64,000 nucleotides of DNA. It comes from Lentzea jiangxiensis. GTDB taxonomy: Bacteria; Actinomycetota; Actinomycetes; Mycobacteriales; Pseudonocardiaceae. Position numbers and translations under genes: made by a program. This document shows positions 33,514-40,657 of the stretch, in pieces (the first letter of the stretch is position 1; the number at the start of each line of letters is the position of its first letter). A model generated the notes under the pieces. The model saw only the letters and a list, made by a program, of their open reading frames with translations. It was not told the origin of the DNA and did no database searches. The stretch is taken from NCBI RefSeq assembly GCF_900104175.1, contig NZ_FNIX01000013.1, positions 1 to 64,000 of the forward strand, written 5' to 3'.

Positions 33514-36288
33514 GTGTTGACGGTGCGCGGTCGTGAGGACCAGCGAGGCATCGACCGGTTCCGCCTACGCAACTGGCGGTTGCGGAGCAAGCTCGCAGTG
33601 GTGTTGCTAGTTCCGGCCCTGAGCACCGCGACTCTCGCGGGCCTGAGGCTGAACACCCAGCTCGACGACGTCGAACTCTTCGGCAACGTCCAGCGCGAGC
33701 TCGCCGTGAGCCACCAGGCCGCGAGGGTGGAGAACGCGCTCCAGGTCGAGCGCGACTGGGCCGTGCAGTGTGTTGCCGCAGGCAGGCAGAACGCGTGCCC
33801 CGAGCACGCCGCCCGTACCGGTCTCACGGACACGGAACTGGGCAAGTACCGGGATTCGGGCGCGACGGCCACGGCCTTGAGCGCGCCCTTGCAGGAAGCT
33901 TTCACCAAGTCGTTGCAGTCCATCGACGGACTGGCGAGCTTGCGCGTGACGTTGCTGAGCACCAAGTACCCCGACGTCGCGGTGATCAGCGCGTACAACC
34001 AGATCATCGCGTCGCTGACGCAGGTGCACCGCGCCGCGATCTCCAGCCTCAGCGAGCCGGAGATCGTTCCGCTGGCGACGGCCGCGCTGGCGCTCTACAG
34101 CGCGCAGGAGCAGCTGGGCCAGCAGAACTCGATCCTGACGTCCACCGCGCTGCGCCGGGCGTTCGCCCCCGGTGCCGCGGACGAGCTGCGGGCCGCGCAG
34201 TCCCGTTTGGACGCCGCGTTCGCCGAGTTCAACGACGTCGCGTCGGCGGTCAACCGGCAGAAGTTCCAGGACGTCGTGTCCGGTTCGTCGGTGGACGGTC
34301 GCAACCGGCTCGTCAAGCTCGCGCTCGCGCAGGACTTCGAGCGCAGGCCGGTGTCCATCACCGACGCCGAGGTGCTCAAGATCGGTCAGGACACGGCGAA
34401 CCTGCTCCGCGAGGTCTCGGCCGACCTCGAGGGCCAGGCCGACGCCACCGCCACGAGGCTGGCCGGTCAGGCGCGTTCCGACGCCTGGCGCGACGCCGCG
34501 CTGGTCGCGATCTCGCTGCTGATCGCCTTCGGCCTCATGGCCATGGTCGCCCAGTCGATGCTGCGGCCGCTGCGCATCCTGCGCCGCAGCGCGCTGGACG
34601 TGGCCCGCAACCAGCTGCCCGAGGCGATCAAGCGAATCCGTTCGCACCGCGACCCCGAACGGGCCGCGGAAGAGGCGATCGTCCCCGTGCCGCTCAACAC
34701 GACCGAAGAGGTCGGTCAGGTCGCGCGTGCGTTCGACCTGGTGCAGCGCGAAGCGGTCCGCCTCGCCGTCGAGCAGGTGGCCCTGCGCGCGAACGTCAAC
34801 GACATGTTCATCAACCTGTCGCGGCGCTCCCAGGCGTTGGTGGAGCGGCAGATCAGCGTGATCGACCGGCTCGAGCAGGACGAGCAGGACCCCGACCACC
34901 TGGCGTCGCTGTTCGAGCTCGACCACCTCGCGACGCAGATGCGCCGCAACAGCGAGAACCTGCTGGTGCTCTCCGGCACGACGGTCAACCGCCGCGTCAC
35001 CCGTCCCGTCGCGATCGCCGAGGTGCTCGGCGCCGCGGTGTCCGAGGTGGAGAAGTACGCGCGCGTCCAGATCGCCCCGACGCCGGAGCTGATGGTGCAG
35101 GGCCGCGTGGTCAACGACCTCGCGCACCTCGTGGCCGAGCTGCTCGACAACGCCACGGCGTTCTCCAAGCCGACCACCAAGGTCACGGTGCGGACGATAG
35201 AGACCCGCAAGGGCGAGGTCGCCATCCGCATCCACGACCGCGGTGTCGGCATGCAGGAGAACGACGTCGTCGAGTTCAACGCGAAGCTCGCCGAGCCGCC
35301 GGAGGTCGACGTCTCCGTGGCCCGCGAGATGGGCCTCTACGTGGTCGGCCAGCTCGCCAAGCGCCACGACATCCGCGTCACGCTCGCGAACAACGACGAC
35401 ATAGAGGGCGGTGTCACCGCCCAGGTGGTCCTGCCGGCCTCGTTGCTGCACAAGGGATCGGCTCCCGCCCTGCCGCTGCCGGCCGCCTCCGCCCCGCCTG
35501 CGGCCGGAGTCGAGTCGACCGGTGAAGGCTTGTCGGGTGTGCCGAAGTGGACCCCCGAGCACCCGGTCGTCGTGTCGGGGCCTGCCACCGCCGAGGAGAA
35601 CTCCGGGCGGCACCGCATCGAGCAGACGTCCGCGGACGGCCTGTTCACCGCGCGGATCGAGGCGACCGAAGAGGCCGCCGAGGACGGTTACACCTACGAA
35701 CCGCCGGTCGAGCGCCCGTCCGAGCCGGCCACCGAGATCTTCCCGGCGATCGTGGACGAACCGGAGATCTCGCACGACGAGCTGTCGCGGTGGTTCCAGA
35801 CCCCCGCGGCCCCCGAACCCCCTGCGAAGGACGTTCCGCCGGCGACGCCGGGACGAACCGAGGACGAGGAACCGGAGCCCGCCACCGTGAACGGCCTGCC
35901 CAAGCGGCAGCGTTCGGCGGACACCGTGAAGATCGAGGCACCAACGGCGGTGCCGCGTGCGGTCGCCGACTTCGCCGAGTCCGACTGGGGAGCGTCGGAC
36001 GAAGGCTGGAAGGCCGCGGGAGCGCTGGACAAGGGCGCACCCGCGCAGACGACGGAGAACGGTCTGCCCAAGCGCGTCCCCAAGGCGCGCCTGGTCCCCG
36101 GATCGCTGCCCAAGCCGTCGTCGCCCGCACCCCAGCTCGCCACCGCCGCAGCCGTCCCCGGCCGGTCCGCGGACCGGCTGCGTCAGCGGTTCGCCACGTA
36201 CCAGAAGGGTGTCCAGATGGGCCGGGAGTCGCTCTTCGACTCGGCCGTCGGAGGCATCCCCGTGATCGCAGAAAGGGAACGCCAGTGA
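33514..36288 (+). CDS. conservon-type sensor histidine kinase with NIT-like extracellular domain (CvnA-like)
   Basis: 924 aa. A transmembrane helix near 28-45 ([19 protein letters not shown]) starts a large extracytoplasmic helical domain of the nitrate/nitrite-sensing type to about 325. A second helix lies near 330-350, then a HAMP-like linker and a kinase region. The latter shows [21 protein letters not shown]-box [12 protein letters not shown] and G1 box [12 protein letters not shown]. The C-terminal 280 residues are Pro/Glu-rich and disordered, ending in a short helix ([19 protein letters not shown]). The dimerisation segment lacks a canonical H-box, as in Streptomyces CvnA. Its stop overlaps the Roadblock gene. 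Likely sensor of a GTPase-coupled multicomponent switch. Confidence 0.9.
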   Translation: MLTVRGREDQRGIDRFRLRNWRLRSKLAVVLLVPALSTATLAGLRLNTQLDDVELFGNVQRELAVSHQAARVENALQVERDWAVQCVAAGRQNACPEHAARTGLTDTELGKYRDSGATATALSAPLQEAFTKSLQSIDGLASLRVTLLSTKYPDVAVISAYNQIIASLTQVHRAAISSLSEPEIVPLATAALALYSAQEQLGQQNSILTSTALRRAFAPGAADELRAAQSRLDAAFAEFNDVASAVNRQKFQDVVSGSSVDGRNRLVKLALAQDFERRPVSITDAEVLKIGQDTANLLREVSADLEGQADATATRLAGQARSDAWRDAALVAISLLIAFGLMAMVAQSMLRPLRILRRSALDVARNQLPEAIKRIRSHRDPERAAEEAIVPVPLNTTEEVGQVARAFDLVQREAVRLAVEQVALRANVNDMFINLSRRSQALVERQISVIDRLEQDEQDPDHLASLFELDHLATQMRRNSENLLVLSGTTVNRRVTRPVAIAEVLGAAVSEVEKYARVQIAPTPELMVQGRVVNDLAHLVAELLDNATAFSKPTTKVTVRTIETRKGEVAIRIHDRGVGMQENDVVEFNAKLAEPPEVDVSVAREMGLYVVGQLAKRHDIRVTLANNDDIEGGVTAQVVLPASLLHKGSAPALPLPAASAPPAAGVESTGEGLSGVPKWTPEHPVVVSGPATAEENSGRHRIEQTSADGLFTARIEATEEAAEDGYTYEPPVERPSEPATEIFPAIVDEPEISHDELSRWFQTPAAPEPPAKDVPPATPGRTEDEEPEPATVNGLPKRQRSADTVKIEAPTAVPRAVADFAESDWGASDEGWKAAGALDKGAPAQTTENGLPKRVPKARLVPGSLPKPSSPAPQLATAAAVPGRSADRLRQRFATYQKGVQMGRESLFDSAVGGIPVIAERERQ

Positions 36289-36707
36289 CCACCGCGACTG
36301 AGGAACTGGACAACTTCAGCTGGCTGGTCGAGGACTTCGTCAGCAGGGTCGCCGGTGTCGCGCACGCGATCGTCGTCTCCGCCGACGGCCTGCTGCTCGC
36401 CTCGTCCGAGCGCCTGCCGCACGACCGCGCGGAGCAGCTCGCCGCCGTGGCCTCCGGCCTGGTCTCGTTGAACCTCGGCGCGGCGCGCTGCTTCGAGGCA
36501 GGCGACGTCAAGCAGACCGTCGTCGAGATGGAGCGGGGCTACCTCTTCCTGATGTCCATCAGCGACGGGTCGTGCCTCGCCGTGCTCGCCGCCCCCAACT
36601 GCGACATCGGGCTCATCGGCTACGCGATGACCCGCCTGGTGGAGCGCGTCGGTCTGCAGCTGACGCCGGAGATCCGCGCCCAGCTGCACGTGTCCATGCG
36701 GGCCTGA
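36285..36707 (+). CDS. Roadblock/LC7 domain protein (CvnB-like)
   Basis: 140 aa, a single Roadblock/LC7 fold: [56 protein letters not shown] and a C-terminal helix [16 protein letters not shown]. In Streptomyces conservons such proteins accompany the kinase and GTPase and resemble the GTPase-activating MglB. The GTG start overlaps the kinase stop (GTGA); the GTPase starts 27 bases later. The DUF742 gene that normally lies between CvnB and CvnD is absent here. Confidence 0.92.
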   Translation: MTTATEELDNFSWLVEDFVSRVAGVAHAIVVSADGLLLASSERLPHDRAEQLAAVASGLVSLNLGAARCFEAGDVKQTVVEMERGYLFLMSISDGSCLAVLAAPNCDIGLIGYAMTRLVERVGLQLTPEIRAQLHVSMRA

Positions 36708-36733
36708 GTGTCCAAAGTAGAAAGAAGTTCCCC

Positions 36734-37330
36734 ATGAGCAACGGTGCTCCGGGCCGTCCGGGGTCACCTGGGGCCGACCTGGACGTGACGTCGGCGAAGA
36801 TCGTCGTCGCGGGCGGTTTCGGCGTCGGCAAGACGACCTTCGTCGGTTCGGTCTCCGAGATCACCCCGTTGACCACCGAGGCCGTGATGACCCAGGCGTC
36901 GGTCGGGATCGACGACCTGTCCGCCGTGCCGGACAAGGTGACCACCACGGTGGCCATGGACTTCGGCCGGGTGTCGCTGGACAGGGACCTCATCCTGTAC
37001 CTGTTCGGCACGCCCGGGCAGCACCGGTTCTGGTTCATGTGGGACGACCTCGTCCGCGGCGCGATCGGCGCCGTGGTCATGGTCGACACCCGCCGCATCG
37101 ACGACGCGTTCGCGCCCATCGACTTCTTCGAGGACCGCGACCTGCCGTACGTGATCGCGGTGAACTGCTTCGACGGGCTGATGCACCACCGGGCCGAGGA
37201 GATCCGCGACGCGCTGACGATCTCGTCGTCGGTGCCGGTAATCCCCTGCGATGCGAGGAACCGTCAGTCGACGAAGCAGATCCTCATCGCGTTGGTGGAG
37301 CACGCGCTGCGCCAGCCTTCGTTCGCCTAG
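36734..37330 (+). CDS. Ras-like GTP-binding protein (CvnD-like)
   Basis: 198 aa small GTPase. P-loop VVAGGFGVGKTTFVGSVSEI near residue 27; switch/G3 region LYLFGTPGQHRFWFMWDDL (TPGQ rather than DxxG); G4-like AVNCFDGLMHH instead of NKxD; G5-like IPCDARN. These features are usual for the MglA/CvnD class. It is predicted to cycle under control of the Roadblock protein and kinase. ATG 36734 follows AGAAAGAAG weakly. A perfect stem-loop lies 22 bases downstream, ending the three-gene unit. Confidence 0.92.
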   Translation: MSNGAPGRPGSPGADLDVTSAKIVVAGGFGVGKTTFVGSVSEITPLTTEAVMTQASVGIDDLSAVPDKVTTTVAMDFGRVSLDRDLILYLFGTPGQHRFWFMWDDLVRGAIGAVVMVDTRRIDDAFAPIDFFEDRDLPYVIAVNCFDGLMHHRAEEIRDALTISSSVPVIPCDARNRQSTKQILIALVEHALRQPSFA

Positions 37331-37352
37331 AACTCCGCTCCCGCGGAAATCG

Positions 37353-37380
37353 GGGCCGGTGCCGACTTCGGCACCGGCCC
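37353..37380 (+). terminator. 12-bp stem-loop ending the conservon operon
   Basis: GGGCCGGTGCCG (37353-37364) pairs with CGGCACCGGCCC (37369-37380) around ACTT. The rest of 37381-37590 holds nothing I can identify; the snapalysin promoter candidate follows. Confidence 0.8.
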
Positions 37381-37591
37381 TTCCGCGTTCGGCCTTCCGG
37401 TCCATCAGGGCGAACCGCGTGTGAACAGTTATCCGCCCGTTCGGCGGCGGCCCGGTCGAGGCGGAAAAGACCGGGAAGTCCGGTGGTAGGGGGCGTTTCC
37501 GCTCACCGCGCCGCAGGTCGGCGTGCGTGGGCGTGGCGATCACCTACGAACGCACTTGATCGTGTCAGCGCCGCTTCACACTTGACTCTTC

Positions 37592-37619
37592 TTGTGCGCC
37601 AACGCCTCGGCGATACAGT
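37592..37619 (+). promoter_or_regulatory. candidate promoter of the snapalysin-like gene
   Basis: TTGTGC (37592-37597) and TACAGT (37614-37619) are 16 bases apart and lie 36 bases before the GTG start, leaving room for the GAGGAGA ribosome-binding site at 37643. Confidence 0.38.
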
Positions 37620-37655
37620 CGGGGTGCAATTACCCTGCATTGCGAGGAGATTCCT

Positions 37656-38171
37656 GTGTCCCTGCGCAAAACAATTGCCGTGGCGGCCAGTGTCGTCGGC
37701 CTCTCGGTCGGCCTCATCGGCACCGCGGAGGCCGCGCCCCGCATCGTCACCTACAACTCGAGCAACACCGGCGAGTTCCAGGCGGCGATCGACAAGGGCG
37801 CCCAGATCTGGAACGCCAGCGTGGTGAACGTGCAGTTCCGGAAGGTGACCGGCGCGGCGAACGTCACCGTCAGCGTGGACAACCAGTGGCCCCGCGCCTA
37901 CGTGACCAGCCTCGGTCGCGGCCGGTGGGTCATGGGCCGCCAGGCGGTCAACGAGGGCCACGACACCGTGCGCATCTCGTCGCACGAGTTCGGCCACCTG
38001 CTCGGTCTGCCCGACCGCAGGACGGGGCTGTGCACCGACCTGATGTCCGGTGCCAGCGCCGGCACGTCGTGCAAGAACCCCAACCCGAACGCCAGGGAGA
38101 AGGCCGAGGTCGAGGCCAACTTCCGCACGCTCGTGACGGTCAAGGCGACGACGTACGAGGACGCTGCCTGA
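37656..38171 (+). CDS. secreted snapalysin-type zinc metalloprotease
   Basis: 171 aa. A Sec signal peptide spans about residues 1-26 (KKT-like basic start RKTIAVAASVVGLSVGLIG, cleavage after AEA). The mature domain has the extended zinc motif SSHEFGHLLGLPDRRTGLC (HExxHxxGxxD), characteristic of family M7 snapalysins. A downstream Met-turn-like LMSGASAGTSC and Cys pair are present. It is a small extracellular protease. GAGGAGA lies 7-13 bases before GTG 37656. It stands alone, convergent with the CHAT-associated genes, and ends at a long stem-loop. Confidence 0.9.
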   Translation: MSLRKTIAVAASVVGLSVGLIGTAEAAPRIVTYNSSNTGEFQAAIDKGAQIWNASVVNVQFRKVTGAANVTVSVDNQWPRAYVTSLGRGRWVMGRQAVNEGHDTVRISSHEFGHLLGLPDRRTGLCTDLMSGASAGTSCKNPNPNAREKAEVEANFRTLVTVKATTYEDAA

Positions 38172-38177
38172 TCAGTT

Positions 38178-38219
38178 GGTGAGTGGCCGTGGTCTTCCTG
38201 ACGGCCACGGCCGCTCACC
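38178..38219 (+). terminator. 15-bp stem-loop after the snapalysin gene
   Basis: GGTGAG-T-GGCCGTGG (38178-38192) pairs with CCACGGCC-G-CTCACC (38205-38219), one G-T wobble. It lies between convergent genes and could terminate both. Confidence 0.75.
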
Positions 38220-38275
38220 GCGCCACCCCGAGCGCCCGCAGCTCGCTGGATCGCCCGGCATCGCACGATGGTGGG

Positions 38276-38719
38276 TCAGAGGATGAACCAGTCGGTGCAG
38301 CCGTCGGCGAGCCGGAACCTGACCGGTCCCCGCGGTGCCGCTCCCATCACGAACATCCCCAGTTCGTCGACCGCCGCGGTCTCGTGGTCGCCGTTCGGCG
38401 TCACGAGCGTGACCGGCCCGGAGGCCGGCATCAGCTGGCCGGTGACCCCCGCCGCCGACACCTCGACCTGCAGCACCACCCCGTCCGCGTCGAACACGAG
38501 CTGCCGCGCCGTCGCCGTCGCCCGCGCACGGGAGAACAGCGTGTCGTCCAGCACCGAGTCGTACGACGTGATGAGCAGCAGCTCCTCGTCGATGGTCCGC
38601 CAGGTGAACGCGGCCTTCGCGGCCTCGACGAACTCCGGCGGTACTTCGTCGGGAGGTGTGCTCAACGCGTCGCGCAAGGCGTCGAGCAGTACTTCGTCAC
38701 TGTCCCAGTCGTGCCGCAC
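38276..38719 (-). CDS. small protein of the sigma/S8/CHAT module
   Basis: 147 aa, not a named family to me. The N-terminal half is helical (EVLLDALRDALSTPPDEVPP, EFVEAAKAAFTWR), like the short N terminus of some anti-sigma or anchoring proteins. The C-terminal half is beta-rich (GVTGQLMPASGPVTLVTPNG, ETAAVDELGMFVMGAAPRG, PVRFRLADG), resembling a carboxypeptidase-regulatory or Ig-like sandwich. No membrane segment. It overlaps the sigma gene by 23 bases, so both are made from one mRNA. GTG 38719 follows AGGAGG by 10 bases; GTG 38728 would be too close. A role as a sigma partner is inference. Confidence 0.75.
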   Translation of the reverse strand: MRHDWDSDEVLLDALRDALSTPPDEVPPEFVEAAKAAFTWRTIDEELLLITSYDSVLDDTLFSRARATATARQLVFDADGVVLQVEVSAAGVTGQLMPASGPVTLVTPNGDHETAAVDELGMFVMGAAPRGPVRFRLADGCTDWFIL

Positions 38720-39326
38720 CCAGCACACCTCCTCTCGCTGACGACTTCCTCTGCGGCGAGCCCAGGAACGCTGAGACCGCCGGGGTCTTGCGGAGCTTCT
38801 CGAGGCACCGGATCCGCGTCGGGCCGATGCTGCCGACCGGCATCGCGAGCTCTTCGCTCACGACCTGGTAGCTCGGCGGCGGGTCGGTCATCAGCTTCGT
38901 CAGCAACCGCTTGCACTGGTCCGTGAGCTCGGCGAACCCGTCCCGCAACGCCTGCCGCCGCTCCGCGGCCAGCAGGTCGGCCTCCACGTCCGCGTCCACC
39001 TGTTCCGACTCCAGCGCGTCCGATTCGGACAAGGGGTCGTACAGGTGCGTCCGCTGTTGCACGCGCAGCACGCGCAGGCACTCGTTGCGGGTGGTCGTCA
39101 TGATCCAGCCGGGCAACGCCTCCGGCTCGCGCAGCCGGCCGATCTGCTCCACGAGCCGGAGCCACAGCGTCTGGTTCACGTCGGCCGCGTCCGACGGGCG
39201 CAGCCGGTGCTTGTAGATCACCGACACCACCAGCGGCGTGTAACGGTCCACGATCTCGTTCCACGCCGACTGGTCGCCCGCGGCCGCCGCGCTCACGAGC
39301 GCGGCGATCGGGGAGGCAGAGGTCAC
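38697..39326 (-). CDS. ECF-like RNA polymerase sigma factor
   Basis: 209 aa. Sigma region 2 is present: QSAWNEIVDRYTPLVVSVIY, DVNQTLWLRLVEQIGRLREP then ALPGWIMTTTRNECLRVLR. Region 4 follows: LTDQCKRLLTKLMTDPPPSY then VVSEELAMPVGSIGPTRIRC and LEKLRKTP. A charged linker (ESDALESEQVDADVEAD) separates them. GTG 39326 has AAGGAG 5 bases upstream. The gene lies between the S8 protease and the small 147-aa gene in one minus-strand unit. No typical membrane anti-sigma factor is adjacent, so its control may involve the two proteases or the small protein (inference). Confidence 0.9.
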   Translation of the reverse strand: MTSASPIAALVSAAAAGDQSAWNEIVDRYTPLVVSVIYKHRLRPSDAADVNQTLWLRLVEQIGRLREPEALPGWIMTTTRNECLRVLRVQQRTHLYDPLSESDALESEQVDADVEADLLAAERRQALRDGFAELTDQCKRLLTKLMTDPPPSYQVVSEELAMPVGSIGPTRIRCLEKLRKTPAVSAFLGSPQRKSSARGGVLGAARLGQ

Positions 39327-39380
39327 GTCGACTCCTTGCGGTCACAACTTGCGGAGGCCGAGGTCGCTCCCCAGATACAA

Positions 39381-40583
39381 CTATTCGACAAGAACTCCGT
39401 AGCCGGGGTGGAACTCCGGCGCGCTCAACAGTGTGTCACGTGCCTGAGCTGCTGTGACGCCGTCCGCCACCATCGTGGCGGCGATCCTGCCGGTGACCAG
39501 CGGGGCGGCGAACGACGTGCCGTACCAGTACGCCCAGAGCGCGAACGGCGTCGCGGAGGCCTCGCCCGGCAGTTGCCACTCGCCTTTGAGGTAGGTGGAG
39601 GCGCGGTTGCCGATCGCGCACGCGTCGACCCAGTGGCCGAAGTTCGAGTAGAAGGCGGGGGCAAGCGAGCCGTCCCGCTCCTGCTGGGCGGCGGCGACGG
39701 CGGTGACCCCGCACAGCGCGGCGGGCCAGCTCGGGCGCTGCGTGCCCTGGTTGCCGGCGGAGGCCACCACGACGACGTCGTCCGGCAGCGCCTCGATGGT
39801 GCGCCGCAGCGGTTCGGAGGCCAGGTCGTCCTGGGTGAAGCAGCCGAGGGACAGGTTCAGGACGTTGATCTTCTTCCGGCCCAGCTCGGTGATCTTGGCG
39901 CAGATGCGCTCCTCGTCGCCGAAGCCGTTCGGGTCGAGGCCTGCCTCGGGGTCGAACGTGACGCCGGGGGCCGCGTTCTGGATGACGCCCGCGACGAACG
40001 TGCCGTGGCCGCCCTGGAGCGCGAAGTGGTCACCGCTGCTGTAGGCGGCGTCCACGTCGTCGGCCTCCTTGGCGTAGCGGCCGCCGAACCAGTCGGAGTG
40101 GTCGCTGTCGGCGCCGGAGGAGATGCCGGTGTCGACGATGCCGACGCGGACGTCCTTGAGGCGCTCGTCGGACTTCGGCGCGGAGACCGGGCCGGCCGGG
40201 TGCGGGCGGTCGCCGGGGTTGCCCATGACGAGACCGCCGTGACCGACGACCACGTGGTGCGGCTGCACGAGCGGCACGCGCTCGTTCGGCCACGTCCTCG
40301 GGTCGCGCAGGAGGCGCACGATCCGGGGGACGTCCTCGGCGTTGTTCGGCAGCGTCAATCGCGCCAATCCGGCGAATCCCTCGCCCGGTCGCACGATGAT
40401 GTTGTTTTCCCGGAGCTTTTCGGCGACGCGTTGTTGGTCCTCCGCCGCGACGAGCAGCTGGCCGGGCCGATAAAGGAATTCACGCCCGCGTTCGGCGTGG
40501 AAGCTGATGTTCTTGTCCTCGGCGATGAGCTGCAGGAAAGCTCTTTGGTAAAGCTCCGCGCTTTCTGGCGATTTCGACACCAC
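39381..40583 (-). CDS. subtilisin-like serine protease (S8), no signal peptide
   Basis: About 400 aa. The N-terminal 130 residues form a separate domain (FLYRPGQLLVAAEDQQRVAE, KLRENNIIVRPGEGFAGLAR), possibly a propeptide-like or recognition domain, followed by a Gly/Pro linker. The catalytic set is complete: Asp in VRVGIVDTGISSG (about 151), His in QGGHGTFVAGV (193), oxyanion Asn in VVASAGNQGTQRP (278), Ser in WYGTSFAAPLV (357). There is no signal peptide or anchor, so it is probably cytosolic. GTG 40583 is adjacent to GTG 40580 (TGAGG upstream). The gene is divergent from a CHAT protease and followed by the sigma gene. Confidence 0.9.
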   Translation of the reverse strand: MVSKSPESAELYQRAFLQLIAEDKNISFHAERGREFLYRPGQLLVAAEDQQRVAEKLRENNIIVRPGEGFAGLARLTLPNNAEDVPRIVRLLRDPRTWPNERVPLVQPHHVVVGHGGLVMGNPGDRPHPAGPVSAPKSDERLKDVRVGIVDTGISSGADSDHSDWFGGRYAKEADDVDAAYSSGDHFALQGGHGTFVAGVIQNAAPGVTFDPEAGLDPNGFGDEERICAKITELGRKKINVLNLSLGCFTQDDLASEPLRRTIEALPDDVVVVASAGNQGTQRPSWPAALCGVTAVAAAQQERDGSLAPAFYSNFGHWVDACAIGNRASTYLKGEWQLPGEASATPFALWAYWYGTSFAAPLVTGRIAATMVADGVTAAQARDTLLSAPEFHPGYGVLVE

Positions 40584-40620
40584 GGCCTCACTAGAGCAGC
40601 GTTGACGGGCACCCCGACCG

Positions 40621-40634
40621 AGCTTGATCAAGCT
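40621..40634. promoter_or_regulatory. perfect 14-bp palindrome between the S8 and CHAT genes
   Basis: AGCTTGATCAAGCT is its own reverse complement. It lies in the 74-bp divergent intergenic region and contains the TTGATC that serves as the CHAT -35. A repressor dimer bound here would block the CHAT promoter and could also affect the S8 side. Confidence 0.7.
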
Positions 40635-40651
40635 ACCACAACGGATAAAGT
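40624..40651 (+). promoter_or_regulatory. promoter of the CHAT gene, leaderless type
   Basis: TTGATC (40624-40629), 16 bases, then TAAAGT (40646-40651). The expected transcription start coincides with GTG 40658, and there is no Shine-Dalgarno. The -35 lies within the palindrome. Confidence 0.55.
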
Positions 40652-40657
40652 GTCGCC

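Noticed and set aside
37381-37655. Minus-strand open frames in the conservon-snapalysin gap
   Set aside because: They run antisense into the snapalysin gene, with no start context or recognisable motif.
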